From: Mesoaciditoga lauensis cd-1655R = DSM 25116
GTDB lineage: Bacteria; Thermotogota; Thermotogae; Mesoaciditogales; Mesoaciditogaceae
Assembly: GCF_000745455.1 (NCBI RefSeq)
Contig: NZ_JQJI01000001.1
Coordinates: 1 to 64,000, forward strand
Reading direction: 5' to 3'
DNA length: 64,000 nt
Each line of letters begins with the position of its first letter. The first letter of the stretch is position 1. The notes below the pieces were generated by a model. That model searched no databases and was not told where the DNA came from. It saw only the letters and a program-made list of their open reading frames with translations. The position numbers were made by a program, and so were the translations under genes. Shown piece by piece: positions 1-8,398 of the stretch.

Positions 1-220
1 GTCAGAACGGATTCGCTCTTCTTTCCGTCTTCCTAATTCAAAATATGAGGCACGCTCAGACACTCATCCATGAGTGCTTCGCTTTCTCGGCACGTCCTTG
101 TGCCTCTCAACCTCATATTTTGAATCCTCAGCCGGCGAGCTCATATGTTCTGACAAGTACTTCGAGGGTGAGGTTTAATCCTTTTTTGAAATACTTTGTA
201 ACATTGACGCACAGGTTGAG
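1..220 (+). repeat. Structured interspersed repeat, copy A (left edge cut by window)
   Basis: Copy A of a multi-stem repeat also seen near 4834, 11984 (inverted), 57092 and 63209. Visible stems are TCAGAAC (2-8) with GTTCTGA, a 15-bp arm ending ATATGAGG paired with CCTCATAT, and two inner hairpins, CACTCA/TGAGTG and GGCAC/GTGCC. Conserved linkers are GGCACGCTCAGACACTC and GAGTGCTTCGCTTTCTC. A 3' tail (about 160-220) ending CATTGACGCACAGGTTGAG is shared with copy D. The outermost CGAAGT arm would lie left of base 1. Open frames through it are by-products of the palindromes. No protein gene is supported before 358. Confidence 0.85.
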
Positions 221-281
221 TAATATGAGGATTCAAATTCAGAAAAAATGTATGGGCCTCAACATGTCTGAAAGTCTTTTT

Positions 282-310
282 TTGGTCAAAAACAATGTAG
301 GGTTTATAAT
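282..310 (+). promoter_or_regulatory. Putative sigma-70-type promoter for the HAD gene
   Basis: A perfect TATAAT at 305-310 is preceded by a weak -35 (TTGGTC, 282-287) with a 17-bp spacer. It lies about 48 bases before the ATG at 358 and after the end of repeat copy A. It probably drives the HAD/desulfhydrase/threonine block. Confidence 0.5.
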
Positions 311-357
311 CTGAGAAATGCGAAGAATACGCTTTTTCATAAAGGAAGGGGATGGAG

Positions 358-1074
358 ATGGCGGTAAGATTAAAGGGAAAAGATTTTGACATTGTTGCAA
401 AAGCGGTAGTTTTCGACAAAGATGGCACTTTAACTCAAGGGCTAAAAGTCTGGAAGCGGATCTTTGAAAAACAAATGGAAGTATCGAAAGAGATGAACTT
501 AAACATAGAAAGCGAAGCAAGAAAGTTGTTTGGCGTTGATATTGAAGAGCCATACATACCGCTTGCCATCGCTTACTCTTCGGAAGAAAAAACTCTTTTG
601 GCAGCCTCGATTTGGCTTTCACATCACTTGCCGTGGGATGAGTGCAGGAATTTGGCTTCGGAAATGGTGAAAAGAGCTCTGGAAAAGATGACGGATGAAG
701 AACTTTTTGAACCGGTTGATGGAGCTAGAGAAGCCATAGAAATGATCTCAAAATTCGTTCCCGTGGCGATAGCAACGTCTGATTCGCGGGAAAATGTGGA
801 ACGCCTACTCAAAAACTGGAATTTGGAAAGTAATGTCAATTACGTGATAACTTCGCAAGATGTGGAAGAGGGGAAACCGGCGCCGTACATGTTGCAAAAG
901 GTTTGTAAAGTTTTTGATTTATGTTGCTCCGAAGTGGTCATGATAGGAGACAACAAAGTTGACGTGGAAATGGCAAAAAATGCGGGATCTAAGATAATCA
1001 CCGTGGGAAACTTTTTGGAGGGTGCAAATGGCTGGATTAAGGATTTTAAAGAGCTCGACATTTCAAAAGCTTGA
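358..1074 (+). CDS. HAD-superfamily hydrolase
   Basis: A 238-residue HAD phosphatase-type hydrolase. Motif I is DKDGTL near residue 23 (nucleophile and general acid Asp). Motif II is in VAIATSDS. Motif III and the metal-binding acid are KPAPYML followed by GDNKVD. The insert between motifs I and II is a helical cap, as in phosphoglycolate phosphatase-like members; the substrate cannot be told. An ATG at 352 is only one base from the AAAGGAAGGGG ribosome site, so the ATG at 358 is the better start. It is the first gene of a plus-strand run into amino-acid enzymes. Confidence 0.85.
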   Translation: MAVRLKGKDFDIVAKAVVFDKDGTLTQGLKVWKRIFEKQMEVSKEMNLNIESEARKLFGVDIEEPYIPLAIAYSSEEKTLLAASIWLSHHLPWDECRNLASEMVKRALEKMTDEELFEPVDGAREAIEMISKFVPVAIATSDSRENVERLLKNWNLESNVNYVITSQDVEEGKPAPYMLQKVCKVFDLCCSEVVMIGDNKVDVEMAKNAGSKIITVGNFLEGANGWIKDFKELDISKA

Positions 1075-1110
1075 AGCCATTGTGCGCGCATGAAAAGAGG
1101 GGGCGAAAAA

Positions 1111-2097
1111 ATGATGGATTTTCTGAACGAAAAATTATCGCTTGGGATCTTTCCGACTCCCATCGAACCGATGAAAAACATGTCGAAAGAATTGGGCGTG
1201 AATTTGTTTTTGAAGCGTGACGATTTGGATGAGTTTTTAGGTTCCGGCAACAAAGTTAGAAAGCTCGAGTATCTTCTTTACGAAGCGAAGAAAGACTCCT
1301 GCGATGTCGTTTTAAGCGCAGGGGGCATGCAGTCTAATCACTGCCGGGCAACGGCATATTTTTCACGCCGTTTGGGAATGGAGGTTGAACTCTTTCTGTT
1401 TGGTCAAAGCGAAATGCAAGGAAATCTTTTGATAGATAAATTGCTTGGCGCAAAGGTACATCCAATAACACACGAAGAGTACGCTAACGTTATGGAGCTG
1501 ATGAACACCCGGGCAAAAGAATTGGAAGAAGCTGGTCATAGAGCTTACGTTATCCCACCTGGTGGTTCAAATGCAACTGGTTTACTTGGATATGCCAGTA
1601 TGACGAAGGAATTGAAAGAATGGGAAGAAAAGCACGTAACGTTCGACTACGTCGTATGCGCGACTGGCACGGCTGGAACCATCGGCGGATTGGAACTCGG
1701 AAAGCAGATTTACGATGAAAAGTTCCAGGTTTTGGGAATAAACGTCACGAAAAAAGATGCCACTCAACTTGAAGAAAAAATGAAGGGTTTACTCAACGAT
1801 TTCAATTCCAAATATGGAACTTCTTTCGAAGTGAAAGTTCCAGAAGTTGTGGATGGATACGTTGGCCAGGATTACGCTGTCGCTTCCGATGAGGATTTCA
1901 ACGTGATAAAAGAAGTCGCTTTGAAGGACCAGGTGATATTCGATCCGGTTTACACGGCCAAAGCGTTCAAAGGCATGAAAGATTTGATCGTAAAGGGAAA
2001 GATTCCACACGATTCAAATGTTCTGTTCATTCATACCGGAGGAACGTTTGGGCTGTTTGCTTTTGCAAAACAACTACAATCTTACTTGGAGGGATAA
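1111..2097 (+). CDS. PLP-dependent D-cysteine desulfhydrase / ACC deaminase family enzyme
   Basis: A 328-residue fold-type II PLP enzyme. Family marks are SGNKVRKLEYL near residue 45 (PLP-binding Lys), GGMQSNHCRATA, IPPGGSNATGLLGY and HTGGTFGLF near the C-terminus (phosphate and ring contacts). Members release pyruvate, ammonia and sulfide from D-cysteine, or open aminocyclopropane carboxylate; related enzymes act on cysteate. Sequence alone does not settle the substrate. The start is the ATG at 1111, seven bases after AGAGGGGG; an upstream in-frame ATG at 1090 has no ribosome site. The next gene begins two bases after its stop. Confidence 0.85.
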   Translation: MMDFLNEKLSLGIFPTPIEPMKNMSKELGVNLFLKRDDLDEFLGSGNKVRKLEYLLYEAKKDSCDVVLSAGGMQSNHCRATAYFSRRLGMEVELFLFGQSEMQGNLLIDKLLGAKVHPITHEEYANVMELMNTRAKELEEAGHRAYVIPPGGSNATGLLGYASMTKELKEWEEKHVTFDYVVCATGTAGTIGGLELGKQIYDEKFQVLGINVTKKDATQLEEKMKGLLNDFNSKYGTSFEVKVPEVVDGYVGQDYAVASDEDFNVIKEVALKDQVIFDPVYTAKAFKGMKDLIVKGKIPHDSNVLFIHTGGTFGLFAFAKQLQSYLEG

Positions 2098-2099
2098 AA

Positions 2100-3140
2100 T
2101 TGAAGCTTTTGGAAAAATACAAAGATTTTCTTCCGATTTCTTCCAACACGCCGATGATAAGTTTGGGAGAAGGATTTACACCACTTGTAAAAACGAAACA
2201 TCTTGGTGAGATGTTTGGAATAGATTTGTATTTGAAGTACGAAGGAACGAACCCTACCGGCTCGTTTAAGGATAGGGGAATGGTAATGGCCATCGCCAAA
2301 GCCATTGAAGAAGGTGCAAAGAGCGTTATATGTGCTTCAACCGGTAACACCTCGGCATCGGCGGCGGCTTACGCCGCAGCTTTCGATTTGAAAGCAGTTG
2401 TGGTTATACCGGCTGGGAAGATAGCCATGGGCAAGTTGGCGCAAGCGATGATATACGGGGCGAAGGTTGTCCAGGTCGATGGAAATTTCGACGATTGCTT
2501 AAAAATGGTAAAAAAAGTAAGTGAAGAGTATCCCGTTGTGCTTGTAAATTCTTTGAATCCGAACAGATTGGAAGGACAAAAAACGGCGGCTTTTGAAATC
2601 GTTGATACCTTGAAAAAGGCCCCGGATTATCATTTCTTGCCAGTCGGAAACGCGGGAAACATAACGGCTTATTGGATGGGATATACTCAATACCACAAAG
2701 CTTCTAAGATCTCTTCTCTTCCGAAGATGATGGGTTTTCAAGCGGAAGGGGCAGCTCCCATCGTTAGAGGGCATGTTGTGGAAAAACCTGAAACTATTGC
2801 CACGGCTATAAGGATAGGAAACCCCGCAAGCTGGAAAAAAGCCGAAAGAGCCCGTGATGAATCAAATGGCGTTATAGATATGGTAAGCGACGAGGAAATC
2901 CTACAAGCCCAAAAATTGATAGCATCAAAAGAAGGCATCTTTTGTGAGCCCGCCTCGGCCTCTTCGGTAGCAGGCGTTATAAAGATGGCTAAAAAAGGCA
3001 TTTTCAAAGGTGGTGAATGTGTTGTTGCCACTTTAACGGGCAACGGTTTGAAAGATCCAAATGCCGTTTTAAATGAGGTTCCGGAAATATCCACCATTCC
3101 AAATGATTTGTCCGCTTTGGTGAAAGAGGTGGGATTTTGA
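2100..3140 (+). CDS. thrC: Threonine synthase
   Basis: A 346-residue PLP enzyme converting O-phosphohomoserine to threonine. PTGSFKDRGM near residue 55 carries the PLP lysine. ASTGNTSASAAAYAA and VGNAGNITAYW are phosphate and cofactor loops, and CEPASASSVAG lies near the C-terminus. The length fits the short bacterial/archaeal class. It starts with TTG at 2100 after TTGGAGGG, directly behind the previous stop. Its own stop overlaps the TTG of homoserine kinase (TTGA). Pairing with thrB makes the threonine branch assignment firm. Confidence 0.95.
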   Translation: MKLLEKYKDFLPISSNTPMISLGEGFTPLVKTKHLGEMFGIDLYLKYEGTNPTGSFKDRGMVMAIAKAIEEGAKSVICASTGNTSASAAAYAAAFDLKAVVVIPAGKIAMGKLAQAMIYGAKVVQVDGNFDDCLKMVKKVSEEYPVVLVNSLNPNRLEGQKTAAFEIVDTLKKAPDYHFLPVGNAGNITAYWMGYTQYHKASKISSLPKMMGFQAEGAAPIVRGHVVEKPETIATAIRIGNPASWKKAERARDESNGVIDMVSDEEILQAQKLIASKEGIFCEPASASSVAGVIKMAKKGIFKGGECVVATLTGNGLKDPNAVLNEVPEISTIPNDLSALVKEVGF

Positions 3141-3985
3141 GAAAGAAGGTAACCGTTTCTGCACCGGCCACGATAGCGAATCTCGGAAGTGGTTTTGACA
3201 CGCTGGGAGTCGCTTTGGAATTGAGAAATTACGTATCTTTGGAAGAAAGCGATGAATTCGAAGTTGTGGAAAACGGCGAGAAGGTTCAAGGCAACGATCT
3301 TGTAGTAAAAGTGATAAAAGATTTCTTTAATGAGCGCAATCAGCCGGCGAAGGTAAAAATAACGAAAAAAAATTCAATTCCCATGAAAAAAGGCTTGGGT
3401 TCAAGCTCGGCTGCCATCGTATCGGCTTTGGGAGCGGCGATGGTTTTTTTCAACGAATTCGATAGGAATTTGCTCTTCGAAAGATCTGTTGAAATTGAAG
3501 GACACCCTGATAACGTTGCACCGGCCGTTTTTGGTGGGCTGCGTGTGAGTGCGAACATCTCTAACAAAAACATTTCCCTGGGGGTAAATGCGCCTTTTCA
3601 GCAAGTAGACGTTTTTGTGCCTCCATGTGAAATATCCACTGCTCAAGCGCGAAAGATACTGCCAAAGATGGTTCCTTTTTCTGACGCCATTTTCAACATT
3701 CAAAGGGTTGCCATGCTGTTGGCTTCCTCTTTTGAATCTGAAGAGGAAATATCGAAGGAATACTTCAAAGATAAGCTTCATCAACACAAACGCCTTTCAC
3801 TTTGCAAAGATGTGCTGGATTTTTTTGAAAAAATGGATTCTGATATAACAAATCCCATCTTCGTGTGCGGATCCGGACCATCTATCGCCATAGTTGGAAA
3901 AAACGATGTACTTCCACCTGAAGGTTGGAAGAAGCTCCCTTTGAACGTATCAACAGAAGGCTTTAAGGTTGAAGAGGAGGAATGA
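3137..3985 (+). CDS. thrB: Homoserine kinase
   Basis: A 282-residue GHMP-family kinase that phosphorylates homoserine, feeding threonine synthase. The N-terminus has APATIANLGSGFDTLG. The ATP loop is PMKKGLGSSSAA near residue 85, and the C-terminal GHMP motif is CGSGPSIAIV. The TTG start at 3137 overlaps the thrC stop as TTGA, a coupling seen several times in this window, and AGAGGTGGG precedes it. It is slightly shorter than typical 300-residue members. Confidence 0.94.
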   Translation: MRKKVTVSAPATIANLGSGFDTLGVALELRNYVSLEESDEFEVVENGEKVQGNDLVVKVIKDFFNERNQPAKVKITKKNSIPMKKGLGSSSAAIVSALGAAMVFFNEFDRNLLFERSVEIEGHPDNVAPAVFGGLRVSANISNKNISLGVNAPFQQVDVFVPPCEISTAQARKILPKMVPFSDAIFNIQRVAMLLASSFESEEEISKEYFKDKLHQHKRLSLCKDVLDFFEKMDSDITNPIFVCGSGPSIAIVGKNDVLPPEGWKKLPLNVSTEGFKVEEEE

Positions 3986-3987
3986 AG

Positions 3988-4758
3988 ATGCTGGTAAAAG
4001 AAGTTTTGCAAGAACTTGAAAAAAGGTTCCCGCCTTTTCTCCAAGAAGATTACGACAATTCGGGAGTACAAATAGAAGGCCCAAACGTTGAAGTTGAATG
4101 TGTGCTGGCAAGTCTTGATCCAACGCCACAAGCTGCGCGTTTGGCGGCATCGCAGGGCTGTCAATTGGTTTTAACCCATCATCCATTGTTCTTCTTTGGC
4201 ATAAAGAAAATAACGCCAGCCGATGCAACTGGTGAAATCATATACACTTCCCTTGTGAATTCCATGACTCTCTATTCGCTTCACACGAATTACGATTCCG
4301 CACCGGGAGGGCTGAACGATGCGCTCTGCAAAAGGCTAAACATGAAAAACGTCGTTCCGCTTGTTAAAAACGAGAAGATTGAAGGTTCTGGTATCGGAAG
4401 AGTTGGAGAAATAGAAGGAATGGAAATAAGAGATTTCGCCAACTTCGTGAAAGGGGCTTTGAACGTTTCACATATAAGACTCGCTGCCAAAGGACCACAT
4501 ATGGTGAAAAAGGTGGCACTTTGTTCCGGATCGGGTGCCGATTTCATAGACGAAGCCGTTAAAAACGAAGCAGACGTTTACATAACCGGCGATGTTGGAT
4601 ATCACCAAATCATTCACGCTGTGAATTCCGGTATTTCTCTCGTGATAGTAGAACACGATGAAACCGAGAAGTTCTTTGAAGATGAAATGGAATCACTTTT
4701 AAAATCTTGGGGAATCAAAACGATAAAGTATCATGAAAAGTTCTATCATGATATGTAG
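3988..4758 (+). CDS. Nif3-like dinuclear metal-centre protein (YbgI/DUF34 family)
   Basis: A 256-residue Nif3/YbgI protein, a family of ring-forming hexamers with two metals per subunit; GTP cyclohydrolase type 1-like activity has been proposed. Ligand motifs visible: THHPLFFFG, HTNYDSAPGGLND and, near the C-terminus, GDVGYHQ with VEHDETE. An ATG at 3982 overlaps the thrB stop, but it is one base from AGAGGAGG. The ATG at 3988, seven bases away, is the likely start. It is the last gene of the threonine run and is followed by repeat copy B. Confidence 0.9.
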   Translation: MLVKEVLQELEKRFPPFLQEDYDNSGVQIEGPNVEVECVLASLDPTPQAARLAASQGCQLVLTHHPLFFFGIKKITPADATGEIIYTSLVNSMTLYSLHTNYDSAPGGLNDALCKRLNMKNVVPLVKNEKIEGSGIGRVGEIEGMEIRDFANFVKGALNVSHIRLAAKGPHMVKKVALCSGSGADFIDEAVKNEADVYITGDVGYHQIIHAVNSGISLVIVEHDETEKFFEDEMESLLKSWGIKTIKYHEKFYHDM

Positions 4759-4833
4759 GACATAGTGAAAAGTGAGAAACTCACGTTGTGAGTGAAGGTA
4801 ACAGTTTTAGGGTTGGATGGAAAGGTAATATTC

Positions 4834-5203
4834 ATCGAAACACTTACCGGCACGATTCACTCTTTTATCTATCTTACGACTCAAAAAACGAGGCACGCTC
4901 AGACACTCATCCGTGAGTGCTTCGCTTTTTCAACACGTCCGTGTGTTTTCCAACCTCGTTTTTAGAGTCTTCAGATGGAGAGTTCATAAGTGCTGGCAAG
5001 CATTTCGATAAAAGAGAAGGGGAAGAAGAAAAAACTCTGTTATTTCGCATCTCGTATGGCGTCTTCATATGTTTTGACAGAAACTTCAAAAGGGAAAAGA
5101 GAAAAGCGAAGAAAAGCACTACATGGCCGTGGTAAATGACCGTAAGTGTTGAATTTATTGATGGGTATTTTATTTATTTAACATCGATGCACAGGATGAG
5201 ATG
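4834..5203 (+). repeat. Structured interspersed repeat, copy B (long form)
   Basis: Core 4834-5009 is closed by ATCGAAA/TTTCGAT, CTT/AAG and CCGGCAC/GTGCTGG. An inner long stem runs from GACTC to AAAACGAGG and pairs with CCTCGTTTT to GAGTC. Small hairpins are CACTCA/TGAGTG and AACAC/GTGTT. About 100 further bases (to about 5115) match only copy E, for example AAAAAACTCTGTT and TTCATATGTTTTGA. A CATCGATGCACAGG tail near 5180-5196 matches the tail of copy A. The rest of 4759-5287 holds no supported gene. Confidence 0.85.
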
Positions 5204-5287
5204 TTAAAAAATATGCAATTTGTGATGAAGGTGTGCATCAAAGAGTGTGATAAAATATTAAAAAGTGGAATTTTAGGGGGATAAGAC

Positions 5288-5590
5288 GTGGTTGATTACT
5301 TCTTTTCTTACAAAAAAAACAAAGAAAAAAGTCATCGCAAGAGCGATAAAATAGATTTTAACGCTCTGGCAGACGAAATAATGGAAAATTTAGCCCAAAA
5401 GATAGCAGAAAAGATAAGTGTTGGCAACACGGAAAAGGTAAAAGAAAAGATAGTAGAAGTTCCGGTTCCAGATAAAAGAAGTTTTAAGGAAATACTCGAA
5501 GAAGAAGTCGCAAAATTCGATTCCATTGAAGAGGTTAAATTTTTAGGGGAATATCTGGTAAACTATTGGAAGGAACTGCATTTAAAATGA
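5288..5590 (+). CDS. Small charged hypothetical protein
   Basis: A 100-residue protein I do not recognise. It is rich in Lys and Glu and predicted mostly helical. A basic N-terminal part (KKNKEKSHRK) leads into a helical segment ending KEKIVEVPVPDKRS, then an acidic helix (KEILEEEVAKFDS). There is no signal peptide or membrane segment. GTG at 5288 follows AGGGGG by seven bases, which makes translation believable. Sixteen bases separate it from the next gene, so it heads a three-gene unknown group before the M18 peptidase. Confidence 0.65.
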   Translation: MVDYFFSYKKNKEKSHRKSDKIDFNALADEIMENLAQKIAEKISVGNTEKVKEKIVEVPVPDKRSFKEILEEEVAKFDSIEEVKFLGEYLVNYWKELHLK

Positions 5591-5606
5591 TCTCGGAGGT
5601 GCATTG

Positions 5607-6197
5607 ATGTCCCGGTACAACAAATTTTTGTGGATAGTAGTCGCAGTTTTGGTTGGAGTTATGGTCTTTCAGTTTTTCTTCATGAGGAAAAAACCATCTT
5701 ACCACCAAACGTATTACAAGTCCGAATACATTTTCAGTGATAATTCTACAGCCGTGTCTATTCATAGTGTGGCAAAATTTGCTTTCAACAAAGCCGACGA
5801 TATGAAAAAAGCCGTTGGAGAATTTCAAAAGATGTCTCGCTCGGATAAGTTGAAGGCTTATCAAGACATGTTTACCAACCTTTCAAAGAATACGAAGGTA
5901 AAGGTGAACGTTATCGATTATCAGTCAACGATGACCACATTTGGAGCAACAGGATTAAAAATAGAGGAAACAGGTGTTATTTCCGGAATAATGAAGAAAG
6001 ATGGAAAGAATACAAAGATAGGCATGGGAGAAGTGGAGATGAAACTGGATGAAAATTCAGAAGTTATGTTCATCTTCCCGAAGGACGTTAAGATCATTTC
6101 CGTTGTTCCAACTCCTACAACGGTAGAAGGAAATGAGCTTATATGGAAAGGTCCAATGGATCTGAAATTCCCGGAGGTTGAGTACACAAAGAGATGA
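5607..6197 (+). CDS. Membrane-anchored hypothetical protein (DUF4897-like?)
   Basis: A 196-residue protein with one N-terminal membrane helix (about residues 8-26, LWIVVAVLVGVMVFQFFF), then an extracytoplasmic domain rich in beta strands. The layout reminds me of DUF4897, a family I remember from Thermotogota; this is from memory only. ATG at 5607 lies six bases after GGAGGT; a TTG just before it is a weaker choice. The stop overlaps the next start as ATGA, so the two products are probably made together. Confidence 0.7.
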   Translation: MSRYNKFLWIVVAVLVGVMVFQFFFMRKKPSYHQTYYKSEYIFSDNSTAVSIHSVAKFAFNKADDMKKAVGEFQKMSRSDKLKAYQDMFTNLSKNTKVKVNVIDYQSTMTTFGATGLKIEETGVISGIMKKDGKNTKIGMGEVEMKLDENSEVMFIFPKDVKIISVVPTPTTVEGNELIWKGPMDLKFPEVEYTKR

Positions 6198-6805
6198 CTT
6201 TATTATGGCTCAGTGCCGGAATTGCCATCGGAGCTTTGTTAATGGTGGCAATTTGGGCGATCGCTTCGAAAAAAAATAAAAGAGAGATCCACACCTTTGA
6301 CGAGGGAAATATTTCCGAATTGATCGGGAAGATTCAACACGTCACAAGTGTCAACGTGGATACTCTGGAAAAGAAGATAAAAGAATTAAAAGTTGCGCTA
6401 AGGCAAGCAAATGCCACTTACATAAAGCTGAATGAAGCTATTTCAGATGCTAAAAATGTTTCTGTATCGGTAGAAAAATCCTCGAAAAGAATTAAACAAA
6501 AGAATCAACCAATTTCCACCCCTAACTTTGAAAAAAAGATGAAAGACGATTCGAAGGAAAATCTCATAAATGACGAATTTTCAAAGCCAAAAGAAGATCG
6601 GCAAAAAGAATTGACAAACAGTCTTGAAAAAATGAAGAAAGAATCAGAGCGCATAAATACTTCTGTGAGACTTCTCAGCCGTGATGAAAAGATATTGGAT
6701 TTGAAAAGCAGAGGATGGAGTGTTGAAAAAATCGCTGAGAGCTTGAATATGGGCGTGGGAGAAGTAAGTCTTATAATAGAAATGAATTCTCGTATTTCAA
6801 AATAA
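6194..6805 (+). CDS. Membrane-anchored coiled-coil protein with C-terminal helix-turn-helix (SwrB/DUF6115-like)
   Basis: A 203-residue protein with an N-terminal membrane helix (about residues 3-22), a long charged coiled-coil centre, and a C-terminal segment LKSRGWSVEKIAESLNM that reads as a compact helix-turn-helix. The same order (anchor, coil, short HTH) is found in SwrB/DUF6115 proteins of Gram-positive motile bacteria. No motility gene lies nearby, so the function is open. Its ATG overlaps the previous stop (ATGA), and the aminopeptidase follows within 20 bases. Confidence 0.65.
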   Translation: MTLLWLSAGIAIGALLMVAIWAIASKKNKREIHTFDEGNISELIGKIQHVTSVNVDTLEKKIKELKVALRQANATYIKLNEAISDAKNVSVSVEKSSKRIKQKNQPISTPNFEKKMKDDSKENLINDEFSKPKEDRQKELTNSLEKMKKESERINTSVRLLSRDEKILDLKSRGWSVEKIAESLNMGVGEVSLIIEMNSRISK

Positions 6806-6824
6806 TATGTCAGGAGGGAGCAAG

Positions 6825-8222
6825 ATGACAAAAAAGGAATTTGAGGCTTTGAAGAAAAAACTCTCCTATTCAAACGAGAGTGCATGGAAAGTTTTGGAAG
6901 AGAAAAAGGTTGATAAGTTTTCAAAAGAGTATATGGAATTCATGAAAGTAGGAAAAACAGAAAGAACGCTGGTAGAGGAAAGCGTAAAAATTTTGGAAAA
7001 AAAGGGCTATGTTCCAATAGAAAAAGCCGATCCCAATGGAGAAGTAAAAGCCTACAAGGTTTACAGATCAAAGACCATAGCCATTTACAGAATCCCAAAA
7101 GATATCAAAGATGGATTTAACGTGATAGCGTCTCATATAGATTCTCCAAGAATAGACTTCAAACCACATCCCATTTACGAAGACACGGATGTTGCCCTTG
7201 CTAAGACGCATTACTACGGAGGAATAAAAAAATACCAATGGTTTAACATTCCTCTGGCGATCGTGGGCGTTGTTTTGAAAGAAAACGGCGAAAGCGTGAA
7301 GGTTAACGTGGGAAATGAGCCAGGTGATCCCGTATTCGTCATAAGCGATCTTCTTCCTCATCTCGACAGAGATCCCAATAAGAAATGCAGAGACATAAGT
7401 GGTGAATTGCTCAACCTTATAGTAGGTTCCAAACCTTTAACATTTGAAAAAATGGATTCTGCTGTAAAGGTGAACGTGTTGAAAATACTTAACGAAAAGT
7501 ACGGAATAGTGGAAGAAGATTTGATGAGCGCCGAACTTGAATTGGTGCCGGCATTTGAACCAAGGGAGCTTGGATTTGATAGAAGCATGATAGCAGCTTA
7601 CGGACATGACGACAAGATCTGTGCATACGCAAGTTTAAGGGCTTTGCTTGATTCAAGAAAAGTGGCGAGGCCAGCGGTAGTTGTCTTCTTCGATAAAGAA
7701 GAAATAGGGAGCGATGGAAGTACAGGTGCAAAAAATCAATTCTGGCTTCCACCTTTGAAAAAACTCTTGGCGCTGAAGGGAAAAGATGTTAACGTTTTCC
7801 TGGATGAACTCATAGAAAACACGGCGGTTTTGTCTTCAGACGTTTCAGCGGCCGTTAATCCAACCTTTAAAGAAGCCCACGAAATGAACAACGCTGCCAT
7901 ATTAGGACATGGAGTTGTGGTAACGAAATACACCGGAGCGTATGGAAAAGCCGGTGCTAGTGATGCCGATGCGGAATTCGTTTGGAAGATAAGAAAACTT
8001 CTCAATGATAACAAAGTTCCATGGCAAACCGGTGAACTTGGAAAAGTTGACGTTGGAGGAGGCGGCACGGTTGCCAAGTTCTTCGCGGAACACGGAATGC
8101 ATGTTATAGATATGGGACCAGCTTTGTTGGGAATGCATTCACCTTATGAAGTGGCATCCAAAGCCGATCTTTACAGTTCTTATCTTGCTTACAAGGCTTT
8201 CATCTCAAAATTTAAAATGTAA
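6825..8222 (+). CDS. M18-family metallo-aminopeptidase
   Basis: A 465-residue aspartyl aminopeptidase-type M18 enzyme, cytosolic, probably two zinc ions. Metal and catalytic motifs in order: ASHIDSPR (His, Asp), DKEEIGSDGSTG (catalytic Glu and ligand Glu), GASDADAEF (Asp), and the terminal GMHSPYEVASKADL (His). Length matches the bacterial type. The ATG at 6825 lies six bases after AGGAGGG; an ATG at 6807 precedes that site and is unlikely. It ends the 5288-8222 unit in front of a strong terminator. Confidence 0.92.
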   Translation: MTKKEFEALKKKLSYSNESAWKVLEEKKVDKFSKEYMEFMKVGKTERTLVEESVKILEKKGYVPIEKADPNGEVKAYKVYRSKTIAIYRIPKDIKDGFNVIASHIDSPRIDFKPHPIYEDTDVALAKTHYYGGIKKYQWFNIPLAIVGVVLKENGESVKVNVGNEPGDPVFVISDLLPHLDRDPNKKCRDISGELLNLIVGSKPLTFEKMDSAVKVNVLKILNEKYGIVEEDLMSAELELVPAFEPRELGFDRSMIAAYGHDDKICAYASLRALLDSRKVARPAVVVFFDKEEIGSDGSTGAKNQFWLPPLKKLLALKGKDVNVFLDELIENTAVLSSDVSAAVNPTFKEAHEMNNAAILGHGVVVTKYTGAYGKAGASDADAEFVWKIRKLLNDNKVPWQTGELGKVDVGGGGTVAKFFAEHGMHVIDMGPALLGMHSPYEVASKADLYSSYLAYKAFISKFKM

Positions 8223-8242
8223 CGGTTCATCATAAATGAGTA

Positions 8243-8275
8243 AAAAAAACAGGCAGATATCTGCCTGTTTTTTTG
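8243..8275 (+). terminator. Rho-independent terminator
   Basis: A perfect 20-base palindrome ACAGGCAGATATCTGCCTGT (8249-8268) is flanked by an A-run on the left and a T-run on the right. It lies just after the aminopeptidase stop. It could stop transcription in both directions. Confidence 0.9.
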
Positions 8276-8335
8276 TCTGACTTACATTTCAAGAAAATCA
8301 AGAAAAACTTTTGTTGGAAATGATAATAAGTTATC

Positions 8336-8364
8336 TTGACAACCTAGAAAGATATTTGTATAAT
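8336..8364 (+). promoter_or_regulatory. Consensus sigma-70-type promoter of the GntR/ABC operon
   Basis: A perfect TTGACA (8336-8341) and a perfect TATAAT (8359-8364) are separated by exactly 17 bp, about 35 bases before the regulator start. Such a strong promoter is expected to need repression, in line with the regulator it serves. Confidence 0.88.
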
Positions 8365-8369
8365 ACTAC

Positions 8370-8381
8370 TGTACTAGTTCA
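8370..8381 (+). promoter_or_regulatory. Operator-like palindrome at the transcription start
   Basis: TGTACTAGTTCA is a near-perfect palindrome centred on ACTAGT, 6-17 bases after the -10 box. It would cover the start of transcription. This is the expected place for autoregulation by the GntR protein encoded next. Inferred from position and symmetry only. Confidence 0.5.
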
Positions 8382-8398
8382 ATAGGTCGGTGAAAAAT

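Noticed and set aside
45-314. Frame through repeat copy A
   Set aside because: It runs through the palindromes and a promoter-like region and has no ribosome site.
4907-5135. Open frames on both strands in repeat B, and alike frames in repeat E (63250-63508), giving similar predicted peptides
   Set aside because: The similarity follows from the DNA repeat. Changes between copies keep base pairing in the stems, not amino acids, and there are no ribosome sites. Copies A and D do not keep the frames.
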